A stretch of DNA of 64,000 bases from an uncultured Porticoccus sp. (GTDB lineage: Bacteria > Pseudomonadota > Gammaproteobacteria > Pseudomonadales > Porticoccaceae). Every line of letters starts with the position of its first letter. The stretch's first letter is position 1. This document shows, one piece after another, positions 50,220 through 63,122 of the stretch. A model generated the notes under the pieces. The model saw only the letters and a program-made list of their open reading frames with translations. It did not search any database and had not been told where the DNA came from. The DNA is taken from assembly GCF_913061305.1 (NCBI RefSeq), contig NZ_CAJXST010000005.1:1-64000 (forward strand), written 5' to 3'. A program made the position numbers and the translations under genes.

Positions 50220-51893
50220 ATGACCGATGCAACCATACGTTTCTTCTCCTGGAGTCAAAAGCACAGCAGTCAACTTCGGTGGCTGATGGTTCCGGTGATC
50301 CTGGGATTAATGATCGGGGTTTTTGCGCTGGTCTATGCCACTGGCGGTATCAAGTACGTATTTTCCCACTCCATGTATATACCCGTACTACTTGGCGGGG
50401 TAGTTTTCGGGATTACCGGTGGCATTCTGATTGGTCTTCTCGGGGGCTTCGTACTTGGTCCCATGATGCCGATTGATACGGTTACCGGTGAAATGCAATT
50501 GACGATCAACTGGTTGTATCGAACAGGCTTTTTTGTGCTGATTGGCGCTATCGCGGGCATTGGCAGTGACGCTATTCGCCAGTATATAAGGCATCTCTGG
50601 TGGGTGTCACGCCATGATGAACACTCCGGTCTACCAAACCAGTTGGCCCTCAACGATGCGCTGACCAAGCCGTATAACGAACCGACAGTATTGGCGTTGG
50701 TGCTGGTATCCGTAGAAAATATTTCCGAGCTGAAAATAGCCTTCGGCCCCCAGGTTGCTCACACAATTATTCGTCAACTGGCTGATTATAGTGGTGAGGT
50801 TTTGTCCGGGTTGCAGCTGGTGTGTCGCACCGGCCTCCAGGATATCTGCTTTATTGTAGCTACCCATGATAGCGGTCGCCTGAATGAGGAATTGCACCAG
50901 TTGATCGGCGTTTACCAACAGCCCGTGTTTTACCAGGACATCCCTCTACATGCTGATATCAAAATTGCAGTGGTCGGCGTAGAAAATGGCAGCCTGGCGG
51001 AAGTCTGTCTACAGCGGGCCGAGTCGACGTTGCTGATCGCGCGGGAAAAAGGTCAGCATCTGGCTAGCTACACGGGTGATAACGAGGCGGATATTAATGA
51101 CACCATCCATTTACTGGGCGAATTGAAACAGGCACTGGAGACTGGCCAGTTGGAAATGTACTACCAACCCAAGGTCTCTGCGCGGGATGGACATGTTCAA
51201 AGTGTGGAGGCGCTGATTCGCTGGCACCATCCGGAAATGGGCAGTATTCCACCCGGTAAATTTATTCCGAGGGCCGAGAAGAGCACACTGATCAACCAGT
51301 TGACTGACTATGCCCTGGATGCCAGTCTGGCTCAGCTGGTGCGTTGGCGTGAGGCCGGCCTTGAAGTGGGTATGGCGGTCAATGTGTCTGCCGGGGACCT
51401 GGTGGACCCGGAATTTGCTGTTCGAGTGACAAGCCTGTTGGAAAAACACGGGGTTCCCGGTCATTTGTTGGAATTGGAAATTACGGAAGGCAGTTTGATT
51501 TTTGATTCTAATCAAAGCATCAACGAACTGACCAGCCTTTCAGGGGCCAATATTTCGATTGCCATTGATGACTTTGGTACCGGTTATTCGTCCCTGAAGT
51601 ATCTTCATGCGTTACCGGCATCGGTGATTAAGGTGGACCAGAGCTTTATTTTTGCTTTGCCGGACGATGAGAGTGCTGCAAGCATTGTGGAAATGGCCAG
51701 ACCCCTTGCCAACAAGCTGGGCATGCGAATCGTAGCTGAAGGGGTGGAAACCCTTGAGGCCCTGGATTTTCTGGTGGCGCAGGATTTTGATCTTTTGCAG
51801 GGTTATCTCATTGCAGCCCCGATGGCTGCCGAGGACTTTACCCGCTGGTACCTGGATTTACCAACTCCCGGCTATTGGCATCCCAGCCGCTGA
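50220..51893 (+). CDS. membrane protein with degenerate GGDEF and active-looking EAL domain
   Basis: A 557-residue protein. N-terminal membrane helices (about 20-120, four or five) are followed by a GGDEF-like domain (about 135-285) in which the signature is replaced by RTGLQD, so cyclase activity is unlikely. The EAL domain (about 300-545) keeps EALIRW, NVSAGDL, EITEGSL, IDDFGTGYSS, IKVDQSF and AEGVET. It is therefore probably a phosphodiesterase with the GGDEF part as a GTP sensor or dimer module. It follows the HD-GYP gene after 287 bases. Confidence 0.87.
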   Translation: MTDATIRFFSWSQKHSSQLRWLMVPVILGLMIGVFALVYATGGIKYVFSHSMYIPVLLGGVVFGITGGILIGLLGGFVLGPMMPIDTVTGEMQLTINWLYRTGFFVLIGAIAGIGSDAIRQYIRHLWWVSRHDEHSGLPNQLALNDALTKPYNEPTVLALVLVSVENISELKIAFGPQVAHTIIRQLADYSGEVLSGLQLVCRTGLQDICFIVATHDSGRLNEELHQLIGVYQQPVFYQDIPLHADIKIAVVGVENGSLAEVCLQRAESTLLIAREKGQHLASYTGDNEADINDTIHLLGELKQALETGQLEMYYQPKVSARDGHVQSVEALIRWHHPEMGSIPPGKFIPRAEKSTLINQLTDYALDASLAQLVRWREAGLEVGMAVNVSAGDLVDPEFAVRVTSLLEKHGVPGHLLELEITEGSLIFDSNQSINELTSLSGANISIAIDDFGTGYSSLKYLHALPASVIKVDQSFIFALPDDESAASIVEMARPLANKLGMRIVAEGVETLEALDFLVAQDFDLLQGYLIAAPMAAEDFTRWYLDLPTPGYWHPSR

Positions 51894-51932
51894 GCCTTGG
51901 GCTGTTTTCCTGTATGCCACCGCAAGACCAAG

Positions 51933-54260
51933 TCAGGGTTTTTTCAACGCTTCGGCGAACAGTGCGCCGAGGGTGCCGGTTTTCGCGGGCTGTTGCGCGG
52001 ACTGCCTGGGTTTTTCGGGGCGTTGCCTGTTTGTTGCCCCCTGGTTGCTGCGGCGAGGGTTTTCTGAAGGGCTTCTGTTCTTTGTCGGCTCGTCGCCCAG
52101 CCGCATGGTCAGTGCAATACGCTTGCGCGGAATATCCACCTCCAGCACTTTGACCCGCACAATATCACCGGCCTTGACGACATCCCTGGGGTCTTTGACG
52201 AATTTATCCGCCAGTGCCGAAATGTGCACCAGGCCATCCTGATGCACCCCGATATCGACGAATGCGCCAAAGTTGGTGATGTTGGTGGCGGTGCCTTCCA
52301 AAATCATGCCGGGTTCCAGGTCCTTGAGGGTTTCAACGCCTTCCTTGAAGGTGGCAGTCTTGAACTCCGGACGCGGATCGCGACCGGGTTTGTCCAGTTC
52401 GCTGAGAATGTCCGTGATAGTGGGCAGACCAAACCGTTCATCCACATAGTTGTTTGCGGAGATGCTGCGCAGGGTGGCGGTGTCACCGATCAGCGACTGG
52501 ATGGGTTTGCCGAGATCTTTGGCCATGCGCGACACCAGCGGGTAACTCTCCGGGTGAACAGCGGAGGCATCCAACGGGTTGTCACCATTGGCTATGCGCA
52601 AAAAGCCGGCGGCCTGCTCGAAGGTTTTGTCGCCCAGTCGCGGTACTTTTTTCAAAGCGGAACGGTTTTTGAAGGGGCCGTGCTCATCCCGGAAAGTCAC
52701 GATATTGTCGGCGATGGTCTGGTTCAGGCCCGCCACCCGGTTGAGCAATGCGGCGGAGGCAGTATTCACCTCGACACCGACGGCGTTTACACAATCCTCC
52801 ACTACGGCATTCAGGCTGCGGGACAGTTCAACCTGACTGACGTCGTGCTGGTATTGGCCGACACCGATGGATTTTGGATCGATTTTTACCAGTTCCGCCA
52901 GTGGGTCTTGCAGTCGCCTGGCAATGGAAATGGCGCCGCGAATAGTGACATCCAGATGGGGAAACTCGCGCGCGGCAAGCTCGGAGGCTGAATACACGGA
53001 GGCGCCGGATTCGTTTACCACCACCGCCTGTGTGGTGAGCTCCGGGTGGTTTTTCAGCATATCCCTGACGAAGCGTTCGGTCTCCCGACTGGCGGTGCCG
53101 TTGCCGATGGCGATCAACGCGATCTGGTGTTTTTGACAGAATGCCAGCAATTTGGCTTCCGCTTCCCGGGTTTTGTTCTGCGGTGGGGTCGGAAAAATGG
53201 CATCGTGATCCATGACTTTCCCCGTGCTGTCTACCACCGCCACCTTGACGCCTGTTCGCAGTCCGGGATCGAGTCCGATGGTGGCTTTTTGGCCCGCCGG
53301 TGCGGCCAGCAGCAGATCCTTGATATTGGTGGCAAACACGTCGATGGCGTCGGTTTCGGCCCGCTGTCGCAGTTCTGCCAGCAGGTCGGTTTCGATATGC
53401 ACATGCAGCTTGACCTTCCAGGTCCAGCGCACCACCTCAGCCAGCCAGTCATCGGCGGGGCGACCCCTGTGATCAATATTGAAATGACGGGCAACCGCGG
53501 TTTCGCAGGGGTGCTGGTTGGTGGCATCTACGGGAAGATCCACCTTGATTGACAGAATACCTTCGCGGCGGCCACGGAACATGGCCAGTGCACGGTGTGA
53601 TGGGGTGTTTTTCAGGGGCTCACTGTGCTCGAAGTAGTCGCGGAATTTCTCGCCTTCCTGGGCTTTGCCAGCCATCACGGTAGCTGATAGCAACGCTTCA
53701 TCGGCAAGGTGCTGGCGCAGTCGGCCGATCAGGTCGGCATCCTCGCTGAACCGTTCCATCAGGATATATTTGGCACCATCCAGGGCGGACTTGCTGTCCG
53801 CGACGCCTAGTTCCGCATTGATATAGGCCTGCGCCTCTCGCTCAGGATTCAGTTCGGGCTCATTGAGCAGTGCGTCCGCCAGCGGTTCCAGGCCCGCTTC
53901 AATAGCAATCTGCCCCTTGGTGCGACGCTTGGGTTTATAGGGTAGGTAGAGGTCTTCCAGCCGGGTTTTGGTGTCGGCACTGAGAATAGCCGTTTTTAAT
54001 TCGGGGTTGAGTTTGCCCTGTTCCTCAATGCTGGCGAGAATGGTGGATCGGCGATCTTCCAGTTCCCGCAAATAGCCGAGCCGTTCCTCCAGGGTGCGCA
54101 ACTGCGTGTCGTCCAGGCCCCCGGTCACTTCCTTGCGGTAACGGGAGATAAACGGTACCGTCGCGCCGTCGTCCAGCAGCTGCATGGCGGCGGCAACCTG
54201 GGCTGGCTTGACGTTGATTTCCGTGGCGATCTGGTGCTGGATTTTATTCATATCGTCCAT
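51933..54260 (-). CDS. tex: Tex family RNA-binding transcriptional accessory protein
   Basis: Tex (YhgF) is a 775-residue nucleic-acid-binding protein linked to transcription. Domains in order: N-terminal helical part ([35 protein letters not shown]), YqgF-like RNase H fold ([17 protein letters not shown]), helix-hairpin-helix pair ([18 protein letters not shown]), and a C-terminal S1 domain ([34 protein letters not shown]). The tail is basic and Gln/Pro-rich. The start at 54260 or 54251 is unclear. It is divergent from the methyltransferase gene. Confidence 0.93.
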   Translation of the reverse strand: MDDMNKIQHQIATEINVKPAQVAAAMQLLDDGATVPFISRYRKEVTGGLDDTQLRTLEERLGYLRELEDRRSTILASIEEQGKLNPELKTAILSADTKTRLEDLYLPYKPKRRTKGQIAIEAGLEPLADALLNEPELNPEREAQAYINAELGVADSKSALDGAKYILMERFSEDADLIGRLRQHLADEALLSATVMAGKAQEGEKFRDYFEHSEPLKNTPSHRALAMFRGRREGILSIKVDLPVDATNQHPCETAVARHFNIDHRGRPADDWLAEVVRWTWKVKLHVHIETDLLAELRQRAETDAIDVFATNIKDLLLAAPAGQKATIGLDPGLRTGVKVAVVDSTGKVMDHDAIFPTPPQNKTREAEAKLLAFCQKHQIALIAIGNGTASRETERFVRDMLKNHPELTTQAVVVNESGASVYSASELAAREFPHLDVTIRGAISIARRLQDPLAELVKIDPKSIGVGQYQHDVSQVELSRSLNAVVEDCVNAVGVEVNTASAALLNRVAGLNQTIADNIVTFRDEHGPFKNRSALKKVPRLGDKTFEQAAGFLRIANGDNPLDASAVHPESYPLVSRMAKDLGKPIQSLIGDTATLRSISANNYVDERFGLPTITDILSELDKPGRDPRPEFKTATFKEGVETLKDLEPGMILEGTATNITNFGAFVDIGVHQDGLVHISALADKFVKDPRDVVKAGDIVRVKVLEVDIPRKRIALTMRLGDEPTKNRSPSENPRRSNQGATNRQRPEKPRQSAQQPAKTGTLGALFAEALKKP

Positions 54261-54358
54261 CGTATTGTCTATGGCAGGAATGCTGGTAATGACAGAGTAA
54301 GAGCGCGATTATGGGCGATTCTCCCGGCCCGAAACAGACTTGCCCCCGAGATTAAAAT

Positions 54359-55033
54359 ATGGCTGTGGGTGACAATATTCACTGTCCGCTCTGTGGTGAC
54401 CGGACATTGGTGCACTACTGGTCTGATCGGCGACGGGATTATTTGCAGTGCGAGCATTGCCAGCTGGTGTTTGTCCCGCCCGGGCAGCAACTCTCGCCAG
54501 CGCAGGAAAAGGGCCATTACGATCTCCATGAGAACAACCCCGGGGATCAGCGCTACCGGGCATTCCTCGGCCGCCTCTGTACTCCCTTGATCAGCAAGCT
54601 TGCCCCGGGAAGCTGTGGGCTGGATTTTGGTGCCGGGCCGGGGCCGACGCTCTCGGTGATGTTGCAGGAAGCCGGATTTGATGTGGCGATTTACGATATT
54701 TACTATGCGCCGGATACGTCGGTGTTGGCCAAACGCTATGATTTCATTACCGCCACGGAAGTGGTCGAACACCTGTCCCGTCCCGGCGAGGTGCTCGGTC
54801 ATCTGTGGACAATGCTGGAGCCGCGTGGCTGGCTGGGATTGATGACCAAGCTGGTGCGTGACAAAGCAGCCTTTGAGCGCTGGCATTACAAAAATGACCC
54901 GACCCATATCAGTTTTTTCAGTTTTGTCACCATGGATTATCTTCACACCCGATGGGGAGCCAGTATTGAGCGGCCGGAAGATGACGTGATTTTGTTCAGG
55001 AAGCCCGATCGTGGTTTATGCTATGAACTCTGA
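54359..55033 (+). CDS. class I SAM methyltransferase with N-terminal zinc knuckle
   Basis: A 224-residue protein: CPLCGDRTLVHYWSD and LQCEHCQLVF form a four-Cys zinc knuckle (residues about 9-35), then a Methyltransf_23-like domain with LDFGAGPGPTLSVML, FITATEVVEHLSRPGEVL and LEPRGWLGLMTKLV. The layout is seen in uncharacterised methyltransferases of many gammaproteobacteria. Substrate unknown. Confidence 0.82.
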   Translation: MAVGDNIHCPLCGDRTLVHYWSDRRRDYLQCEHCQLVFVPPGQQLSPAQEKGHYDLHENNPGDQRYRAFLGRLCTPLISKLAPGSCGLDFGAGPGPTLSVMLQEAGFDVAIYDIYYAPDTSVLAKRYDFITATEVVEHLSRPGEVLGHLWTMLEPRGWLGLMTKLVRDKAAFERWHYKNDPTHISFFSFVTMDYLHTRWGASIERPEDDVILFRKPDRGLCYEL

Positions 55034-55183
55034 CAGACAGAAATGCCGGGGTCAGTACCCATGGGTCACAAATGCCCTTTGCCGGTCATGGTGGCCCTGC
55101 ATACTATCACCCGGCAGTTCGCTGATTCGCGCTGTCGGCCAATGGTCTCAAATCACCACCACTTTTTCAGGATAGGAGCACCC

Positions 55184-58545
<3,362 letters not shown>

Positions 58546-58590
58546 CAGGAGGTTTTTGGTCGATTCGCGGCTAAATCTCGCCACTTGATA

Positions 58591-58631
58591 CAACCCAAAA
58601 AAGCCGGCCTTAGGCCGGCTTTTTTGGGTTG
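58591..58631. terminator. bidirectional Rho-independent terminator after fadBA
   Basis: CAACCCAAAAAAGCCGGCC-TTA and its perfect complement form a 19-base-pair stem with A- and T-runs. It serves both fadA and the convergent lipoprotein gene. Confidence 0.9.
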
Positions 58632-58662
58632 GGAATGTAGGGATAACCCGGTTATTCCATTA

Positions 58663-59037
58663 TTAGTTATCTTCTTCGACGGCTTCTTTGGCTTTATCCC
58701 ACTGTTCGTCAGAGGCCTCTTTGGCTTTATCCCACTGTTCGTCAGAAGCCTCTTTGGCTTTATCCCACTGTTCTTCAGTGGCTTCTTCGGTCTTTTCCCA
58801 TTGCTCGGAAGAGGTCTCTTTCACGTCCTCCGCCATGTTTTCCATGCCTTCCTTCGCGTCCTCTGCCATTTCTTCAACGGTCTCGCCAGTCTCTTCCATC
58901 GCCTGTTCGGTATTCTGAGCAGCCTCTTCCATCACGGGTCGCTCATCGGCTCCTTCGTCTTCTGCGCAGGCTGACAGTAAAAAAACGGCTATGATCGGTG
59001 TTGCCAGATACGCCAGTAATTTGCGTGGTTTGTTCAT
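58663..59037 (-). CDS. lipoprotein with 11-residue tandem repeats
   Basis: A 124-residue predicted lipoprotein: signal peptide with lipobox LLSACA (Cys24), then a strongly acidic, helical mature part. Four repeats of the kind QWDKAKEASDE (residues about 78-121), the middle ones nearly identical, form an amphipathic coiled region with a Trp in each unit. It resembles short alanine/lysine/glutamate repeat lipoproteins and stress proteins, but no function is known. The repeat unit is 33 bases. Confidence 0.7.
   Translation of the reverse strand: MNKPRKLLAYLATPIIAVFLLSACAEDEGADERPVMEEAAQNTEQAMEETGETVEEMAEDAKEGMENMAEDVKETSSEQWEKTEEATEEQWDKAKEASDEQWDKAKEASDEQWDKAKEAVEEDN
58680..58813 (-). repeat. 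33-base tandem repeats within the lipoprotein gene
   Basis: About four copies of a 33-base unit (beginning ggcctctttggctttatccc on the plus strand), of which the central two are almost identical. The unit is a multiple of three, so copy-number change keeps the frame. Confidence 0.85.
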
Positions 59038-59266
59038 AATACTATCCTGTTGGTTCGGTAAATGTTGCGTGACTCGTTGTAGTGGATCTTAGGTTCTTAT
59101 AATTTTTCTTCCATCAGTAAAGACACTCGATTGGCGTTCGTCAAGTTAATCGCCGCAAGACTTTCTCGACGTAGACGTTTCTCCAGCAGTCACGCCATTG
59201 ATTTCACTCGGCGGGATGGCGGCTTTTTTGCTAGACTCTGCTGCAAAATGACCGGAGCTGATCAGC

Positions 59267-60619
59267 TTGGATATTCTCCGAACGAAAAACCCTGAACATG
59301 CCCTTGAACAATGGCTTGCCAAGTCGGTGACCCCCTGGGATTGTGTGGCTCTCCGCTATGAGTATGTGCAGTATTACCTGCCCGGTTCGCCAATCATTGA
59401 GTTACTGGCTATTTTTCAGAAACTGGAGGGTCAGACAACCTTCACGGTAACCGCGCTGGATAAATTGCTCGTCGATCAGCTGACAGTGCTGGATCACGAT
59501 TGTTTCGACCTGGGTGATTTCTGTGTTGCCTATGGTTTCCCACTGCTTTTCCTCGATCGCCCCATGCGCCTGGAGCCAGTAGCCATTGACAAGCCCTGGG
59601 GGCGGGAAATCTGGTTTACCGGTATCGAGCAACGCGGCCAGTCCTATGTCAGTGATGGAGCCGCTCGCAGCCCGTTGCCCTGGGTGCTCTCGGCTGCACC
59701 ACGACGACTGGCGGCTGGCGCAGAACGCCATATCAATCTGCTCAAGATACTCGACCCATTGCCGGAGGAAGTTTACGGCGACCTGTATTTTGAGCTGCAT
59801 GAGGAAAAACGCGAAGTCTACGTGGTCACGCACATTGACCGCCACGCCTGGCCGGAAGGCAAGGGCGCCATCCGTTTTGGTTTTGATCCCGAGGTCAAGG
59901 CGGCCTATGCCTCTGATGATGATTTCAGGGCGGACTTTCTGGCGGCCGTGAAACGCTATGAAGTTGTTCGCCGCGAGATCGATGACCTTTTTGACGAGCG
60001 GCGCGAAGCGCTCGGTATTGACGCCAATGTGCCGGTGCCGGCCAGTAGCCTGCAGGACTGGTTCGACGAGCTGCCGGAGCACCTGCAGCAGCGGGAGCGT
60101 CAGTTGCGAGAGGATATGAACCGGTTTACGGCCCTGTTGCCACTCTCCGTAGGCAATGTGGTCAAGGTCCCGCTACTGACACCCCATGCCCTGCAACACG
60201 GGGTTCGCACGGTGGAATTCCAGACCCCAGTCTATGAGCGGAGGATTTTGTCATTCGCCCAGAAGGTTCTCACCCAGGGACATTGGGATACGGAGCAGGC
60301 GGTAGCCATGATGTTGCTTGAGACCCCGGGTTTGCCGGAGCTGACCATATTGGAGGAGAGCCTGGGTTATCTGTTGGTTGAAGTGGTGACCTTCGATGAT
60401 TTCCGTGTGTGGCGGCTGACCCTGCTGCCCGGGTCAGGCTATCTGGTGCCTGCGACGGGCTGTTATGGCCTGTTGATGGCGATTGATGGTGTGGTTGTAT
60501 TGGGTGGGCACCATCTCCTGATGGAAGAGGCGGTTTTGTTGCCCGCTGAACGAACGGAGACGCTGTTGATCAATCAGTCTGCAGAAGATGCTGTCGTATT
60601 GATTGCCCGGCCAACCTGA
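59267..60619 (+). CDS. type I phosphomannose-isomerase-like cupin protein
   Basis: A 450-residue cytoplasmic protein with type I PMI features: KPWGREIWFTGIEQRG near residue 108, LPEEVYGDLYFELHEEKREVY in the centre, and a C-terminal part with LTPHALQHGVRTVEFQTPVY and ERRILSFAQKVL. It is likely a sugar-phosphate isomerase relative, though the first 90 residues are not usual for ManA and whether all zinc ligands are kept is not clear. The start is TTG 59267 with GGAG nine bases upstream, which is weak evidence. It lies alone between a lipoprotein gene and tRNA-Leu. Confidence 0.65.
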   Translation: MDILRTKNPEHALEQWLAKSVTPWDCVALRYEYVQYYLPGSPIIELLAIFQKLEGQTTFTVTALDKLLVDQLTVLDHDCFDLGDFCVAYGFPLLFLDRPMRLEPVAIDKPWGREIWFTGIEQRGQSYVSDGAARSPLPWVLSAAPRRLAAGAERHINLLKILDPLPEEVYGDLYFELHEEKREVYVVTHIDRHAWPEGKGAIRFGFDPEVKAAYASDDDFRADFLAAVKRYEVVRREIDDLFDERREALGIDANVPVPASSLQDWFDELPEHLQQRERQLREDMNRFTALLPLSVGNVVKVPLLTPHALQHGVRTVEFQTPVYERRILSFAQKVLTQGHWDTEQAVAMMLLETPGLPELTILEESLGYLLVEVVTFDDFRVWRLTLLPGSGYLVPATGCYGLLMAIDGVVVLGGHHLLMEEAVLLPAERTETLLINQSAEDAVVLIARPT

Positions 60620-60751
60620 CGTTTTTTAACATTGCTGCGGATCGTGATACGAGGCCATCGGTTGTTGCTCAGGTGTGTGCGCTGTGGCAAAATCCACCCC
60701 CTTTGTCGAAAGCGGCTGCCTGCCGCATGATTCGATATTACCCGGCTTATT

Positions 60752-60836
60752 GCGGACGTGGCGGAACTGGTAGACGCGCCAGATTTAGGTTCTGGTATCG
60801 AGAGATGTGAGAGTTCGAGTCTCTCCGTCCGCACCA
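60752..60836 (+). tRNA. tRNA-Leu (anticodon TAG)
   Basis: Acceptor GCGGACG/CGTCCGC, long variable arm as in type II tRNAs, anticodon loop TTTAGGT giving TAG, T loop GAGTTCGAGTCTC, and encoded CCA. It lies directly before tig. In Pseudomonas and E. coli a Leu tRNA stands with Arg, His and Pro; here it is 15.5 kb away from them. Confidence 0.97.
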
Positions 60837-60875
60837 TGAAATTAATTAAGTTAGCGAACTATTCAGAGGACAATC

Positions 60876-62201
60876 ATGCAGGTTTCTATCGAAACAACTT
60901 CTGGTCTCGAACGTAAAATGACCCTGGGCGTACCGGCAGAGCGCATCGACGCCGAGGTGAACGAACGCCTGAATAAAGCCAGCAAGACAGTTCGGCTGGA
61001 CGGTTTCCGCAAGGGCAAAGTGCCCATGAATGTATTAAAAAAACGTTTTGGTGAGAGCATCCGCCAGGAAGTTATTGGCGACGAGCTGGGTCGCACATTT
61101 GCAGAAGCAATTGCTCAGGAAAAGCTGAAGCCCGCTGGACGTCCTGCGATAGAGTCGGTGAAAGATGAACCGGGTCAGGATCTCGAGTTTGTTGCGACCT
61201 TTGAGGTCATGCCTGAGGTTGTTTTGACAGATTTGACGAAAGTGAGCGTCACCAAGCCGCTCGCCAAAGTGACAGAGGACGATGTCACCGCGATGATTGA
61301 TGCATTGCGCAAGCAGAATGCCAGCTGGGAAGAAGTCAGCCGTCCCGCTATTAATGGCGATGAGGTCAATATTGACTATATCGGTATTATGGATGGCAAG
61401 GAATTTGATGGGGGTTCCGCCAAGGAATTTATGCTTGATCTCGGTGCGGGTAAGGCGATTCCGGGATTTGAGGAAGGCGTCGTGGGCATGTCTGCCGGTG
61501 AGGAAAAAGTACTCTCATTGACCTTTCCTGAAAACTATCACGCTGAAGAGCTGAAAGGGAAACCTGTCGAGTTCACCATCAAGGTCAATGCGGTAACCGA
61601 GGCCGTCATGCCGCCGCTGGATGAAGCGTTTTTTGCGCTCTATGGCATGGAGCAGGGCACCGAAGAACGATTCCGTGAGGTGGTTCTCGTGAACATGGAG
61701 CGCGACCTGAAGCAGGCACTGCAAACCAAAACCACGGGCCGGGTCATGGAGCAGCTATGTAACCTGCACAGTGAGCAGGAAATCCCGGAGGTGCTGGTTG
61801 CCAGCGAAATCACCAAGATGAAAAAACAGATGGCCGAGCGCATGGGCGGTGGCACCAGTAACTTTGATCCCGAGTTGTTGCCCGATGACATGTTTATTGA
61901 CCAGGCGAAGCGTCGTTCCATTGTCAGTTTGATCATCAATGAAATCGTTAAAACCGAGAAAATCGAAACCAGTCCTGAAAGGGTTCGGGACCGCATCGAA
62001 GAGATGGCTTCCACTTATGAGAAGCCGGAGGAAGTGGTCAAATATTACTACAGCAGCCAGGAGTTGATGAAGGGCGTAGAGTCTGCAGTACTCCAGGATC
62101 AGGTGATTGACCACGTGCTTTCAGTAGCGACAGTCAATGAAGAGGAAGTCGATTACCAGAAAGCCATTCAACCGGATCAGGACGGCACGGCAGACTTCTA
62201 G
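60876..62201 (+). CDS. tig: trigger factor
   Basis: Trigger factor (441 residues) is the ribosome-bound chaperone and prolyl isomerase. The ribosome-binding part holds the signature GFRKGKVPMNVLKKRFG (about 46-62). The FKBP-like PPIase domain follows (about 150-245; DEVNIDYIGIMDGKEFDGGS, FEEGVVGMSAGEEK), then the helical C-terminal arms. AGGA lies before ATG 60876. It heads the tig-clpP-clpX block common to proteobacteria. Confidence 0.96.
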   Translation: MQVSIETTSGLERKMTLGVPAERIDAEVNERLNKASKTVRLDGFRKGKVPMNVLKKRFGESIRQEVIGDELGRTFAEAIAQEKLKPAGRPAIESVKDEPGQDLEFVATFEVMPEVVLTDLTKVSVTKPLAKVTEDDVTAMIDALRKQNASWEEVSRPAINGDEVNIDYIGIMDGKEFDGGSAKEFMLDLGAGKAIPGFEEGVVGMSAGEEKVLSLTFPENYHAEELKGKPVEFTIKVNAVTEAVMPPLDEAFFALYGMEQGTEERFREVVLVNMERDLKQALQTKTTGRVMEQLCNLHSEQEIPEVLVASEITKMKKQMAERMGGGTSNFDPELLPDDMFIDQAKRRSIVSLIINEIVKTEKIETSPERVRDRIEEMASTYEKPEEVVKYYYSSQELMKGVESAVLQDQVIDHVLSVATVNEEEVDYQKAIQPDQDGTADF

Positions 62202-62259
62202 TATTCCTTTAATCAGACCACCTGGGTTTCAGTTGTGTCCCCGGTGGTGTGTAGCGACG

Positions 62260-62298
62260 GGCCCCAAGCTTCACGGATGTTTGGGGCCTGTTGGTTTT
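62260..62298 (+). terminator. probable terminator between tig and clpP
   Basis: GGCCCCAA pairs perfectly with TTGGGGCC over a 13-base loop, followed by a T-rich tail. The tail is weak, so some read-through into clpP is likely. Confidence 0.55.
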
Positions 62299-62384
62299 CA
62301 GGGACCGGGAGTAGCCCGGGCTGCTTGCCTTCTCCCTACCGCTGGTTACAATGCTTCAACAGGTTTTTTCTTGAGTAAATATCT

Positions 62385-63017
62385 ATGAAATTTGATCTAT
62401 CTTCGACGTCCGGTCTCGATGTGAACAACGCAGGTGGTCTGGTACCCATGGTGGTGGAGCAATCTGCCCGCGGTGAACGTTCCTATGACATCTATTCCCG
62501 TTTATTAAAGGAGCGTGTTATTTTTCTGGTGGGACCTGTAGAAGATTACATGGCCAATCTGGTGGTGGCGCAGTTGCTGTTTCTGGAGTCGGAGAATCCT
62601 GATAAGGATGTCCATCTGTATATCAACTCGCCCGGTGGATCAGTGACCGCGGGGATGTCAATCTACGACACCATGCAATTTATCAAGCCCCATGTCAGCA
62701 CCATGTGCATTGGTCAGGCCGCCAGTATGGGTGCCTTTCTGCTGGCCGCCGGTGAAGCCGGGAAACGTTACTGCCTGCCAAATTCCAGAGTCATGATTCA
62801 CCAGCCCAGCGGCGGCTCTCAGGGGCAGGCATCTGATATTCATATCCAGGCTCAGGAAATTCTCAAGATACGGGAACGTTTGAATGAGCGTCTTGCCTTC
62901 CACACCGGCCAGTCAATAGAACAAGTCGCCCTGGATACTGAGCGGGATAAGTTCATGAGTGCTGAAGAATCGAAAAAGTATGGCATGATTGACGAGGTGC
63001 TGGACAAGCGCCCCTAG
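62385..63017 (+). CDS. clpP: ATP-dependent Clp protease proteolytic subunit
   Basis: ClpP (210 residues) forms the tetradecameric serine protease that works with ClpX/ClpA. Catalytic Ser is in [11 protein letters not shown], His in [11 protein letters not shown], and Asp in the following [10 protein letters not shown] part. [19 protein letters not shown] is also conserved. The N-terminal propeptide region is short. clpX follows after 105 bases. Confidence 0.97.
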   Translation: MKFDLSSTSGLDVNNAGGLVPMVVEQSARGERSYDIYSRLLKERVIFLVGPVEDYMANLVVAQLLFLESENPDKDVHLYINSPGGSVTAGMSIYDTMQFIKPHVSTMCIGQAASMGAFLLAAGEAGKRYCLPNSRVMIHQPSGGSQGQASDIHIQAQEILKIRERLNERLAFHTGQSIEQVALDTERDKFMSAEESKKYGMIDEVLDKRP

Positions 63018-63122
63018 AGCCGCTAGGCTTTTTAAAGAGAAGATTTGTTTTATCTATTTGATATAGAAGAGTTTTATTTTCCCTTATCGGTTAAAGATAA
63101 GTAGATTTATAGAGACAGTATT

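Noticed and set aside
50220-51893. Bifunctional cyclase/phosphodiesterase
   Set aside because: The GGDEF signature is replaced by RTGLQD, so only the EAL activity is likely.
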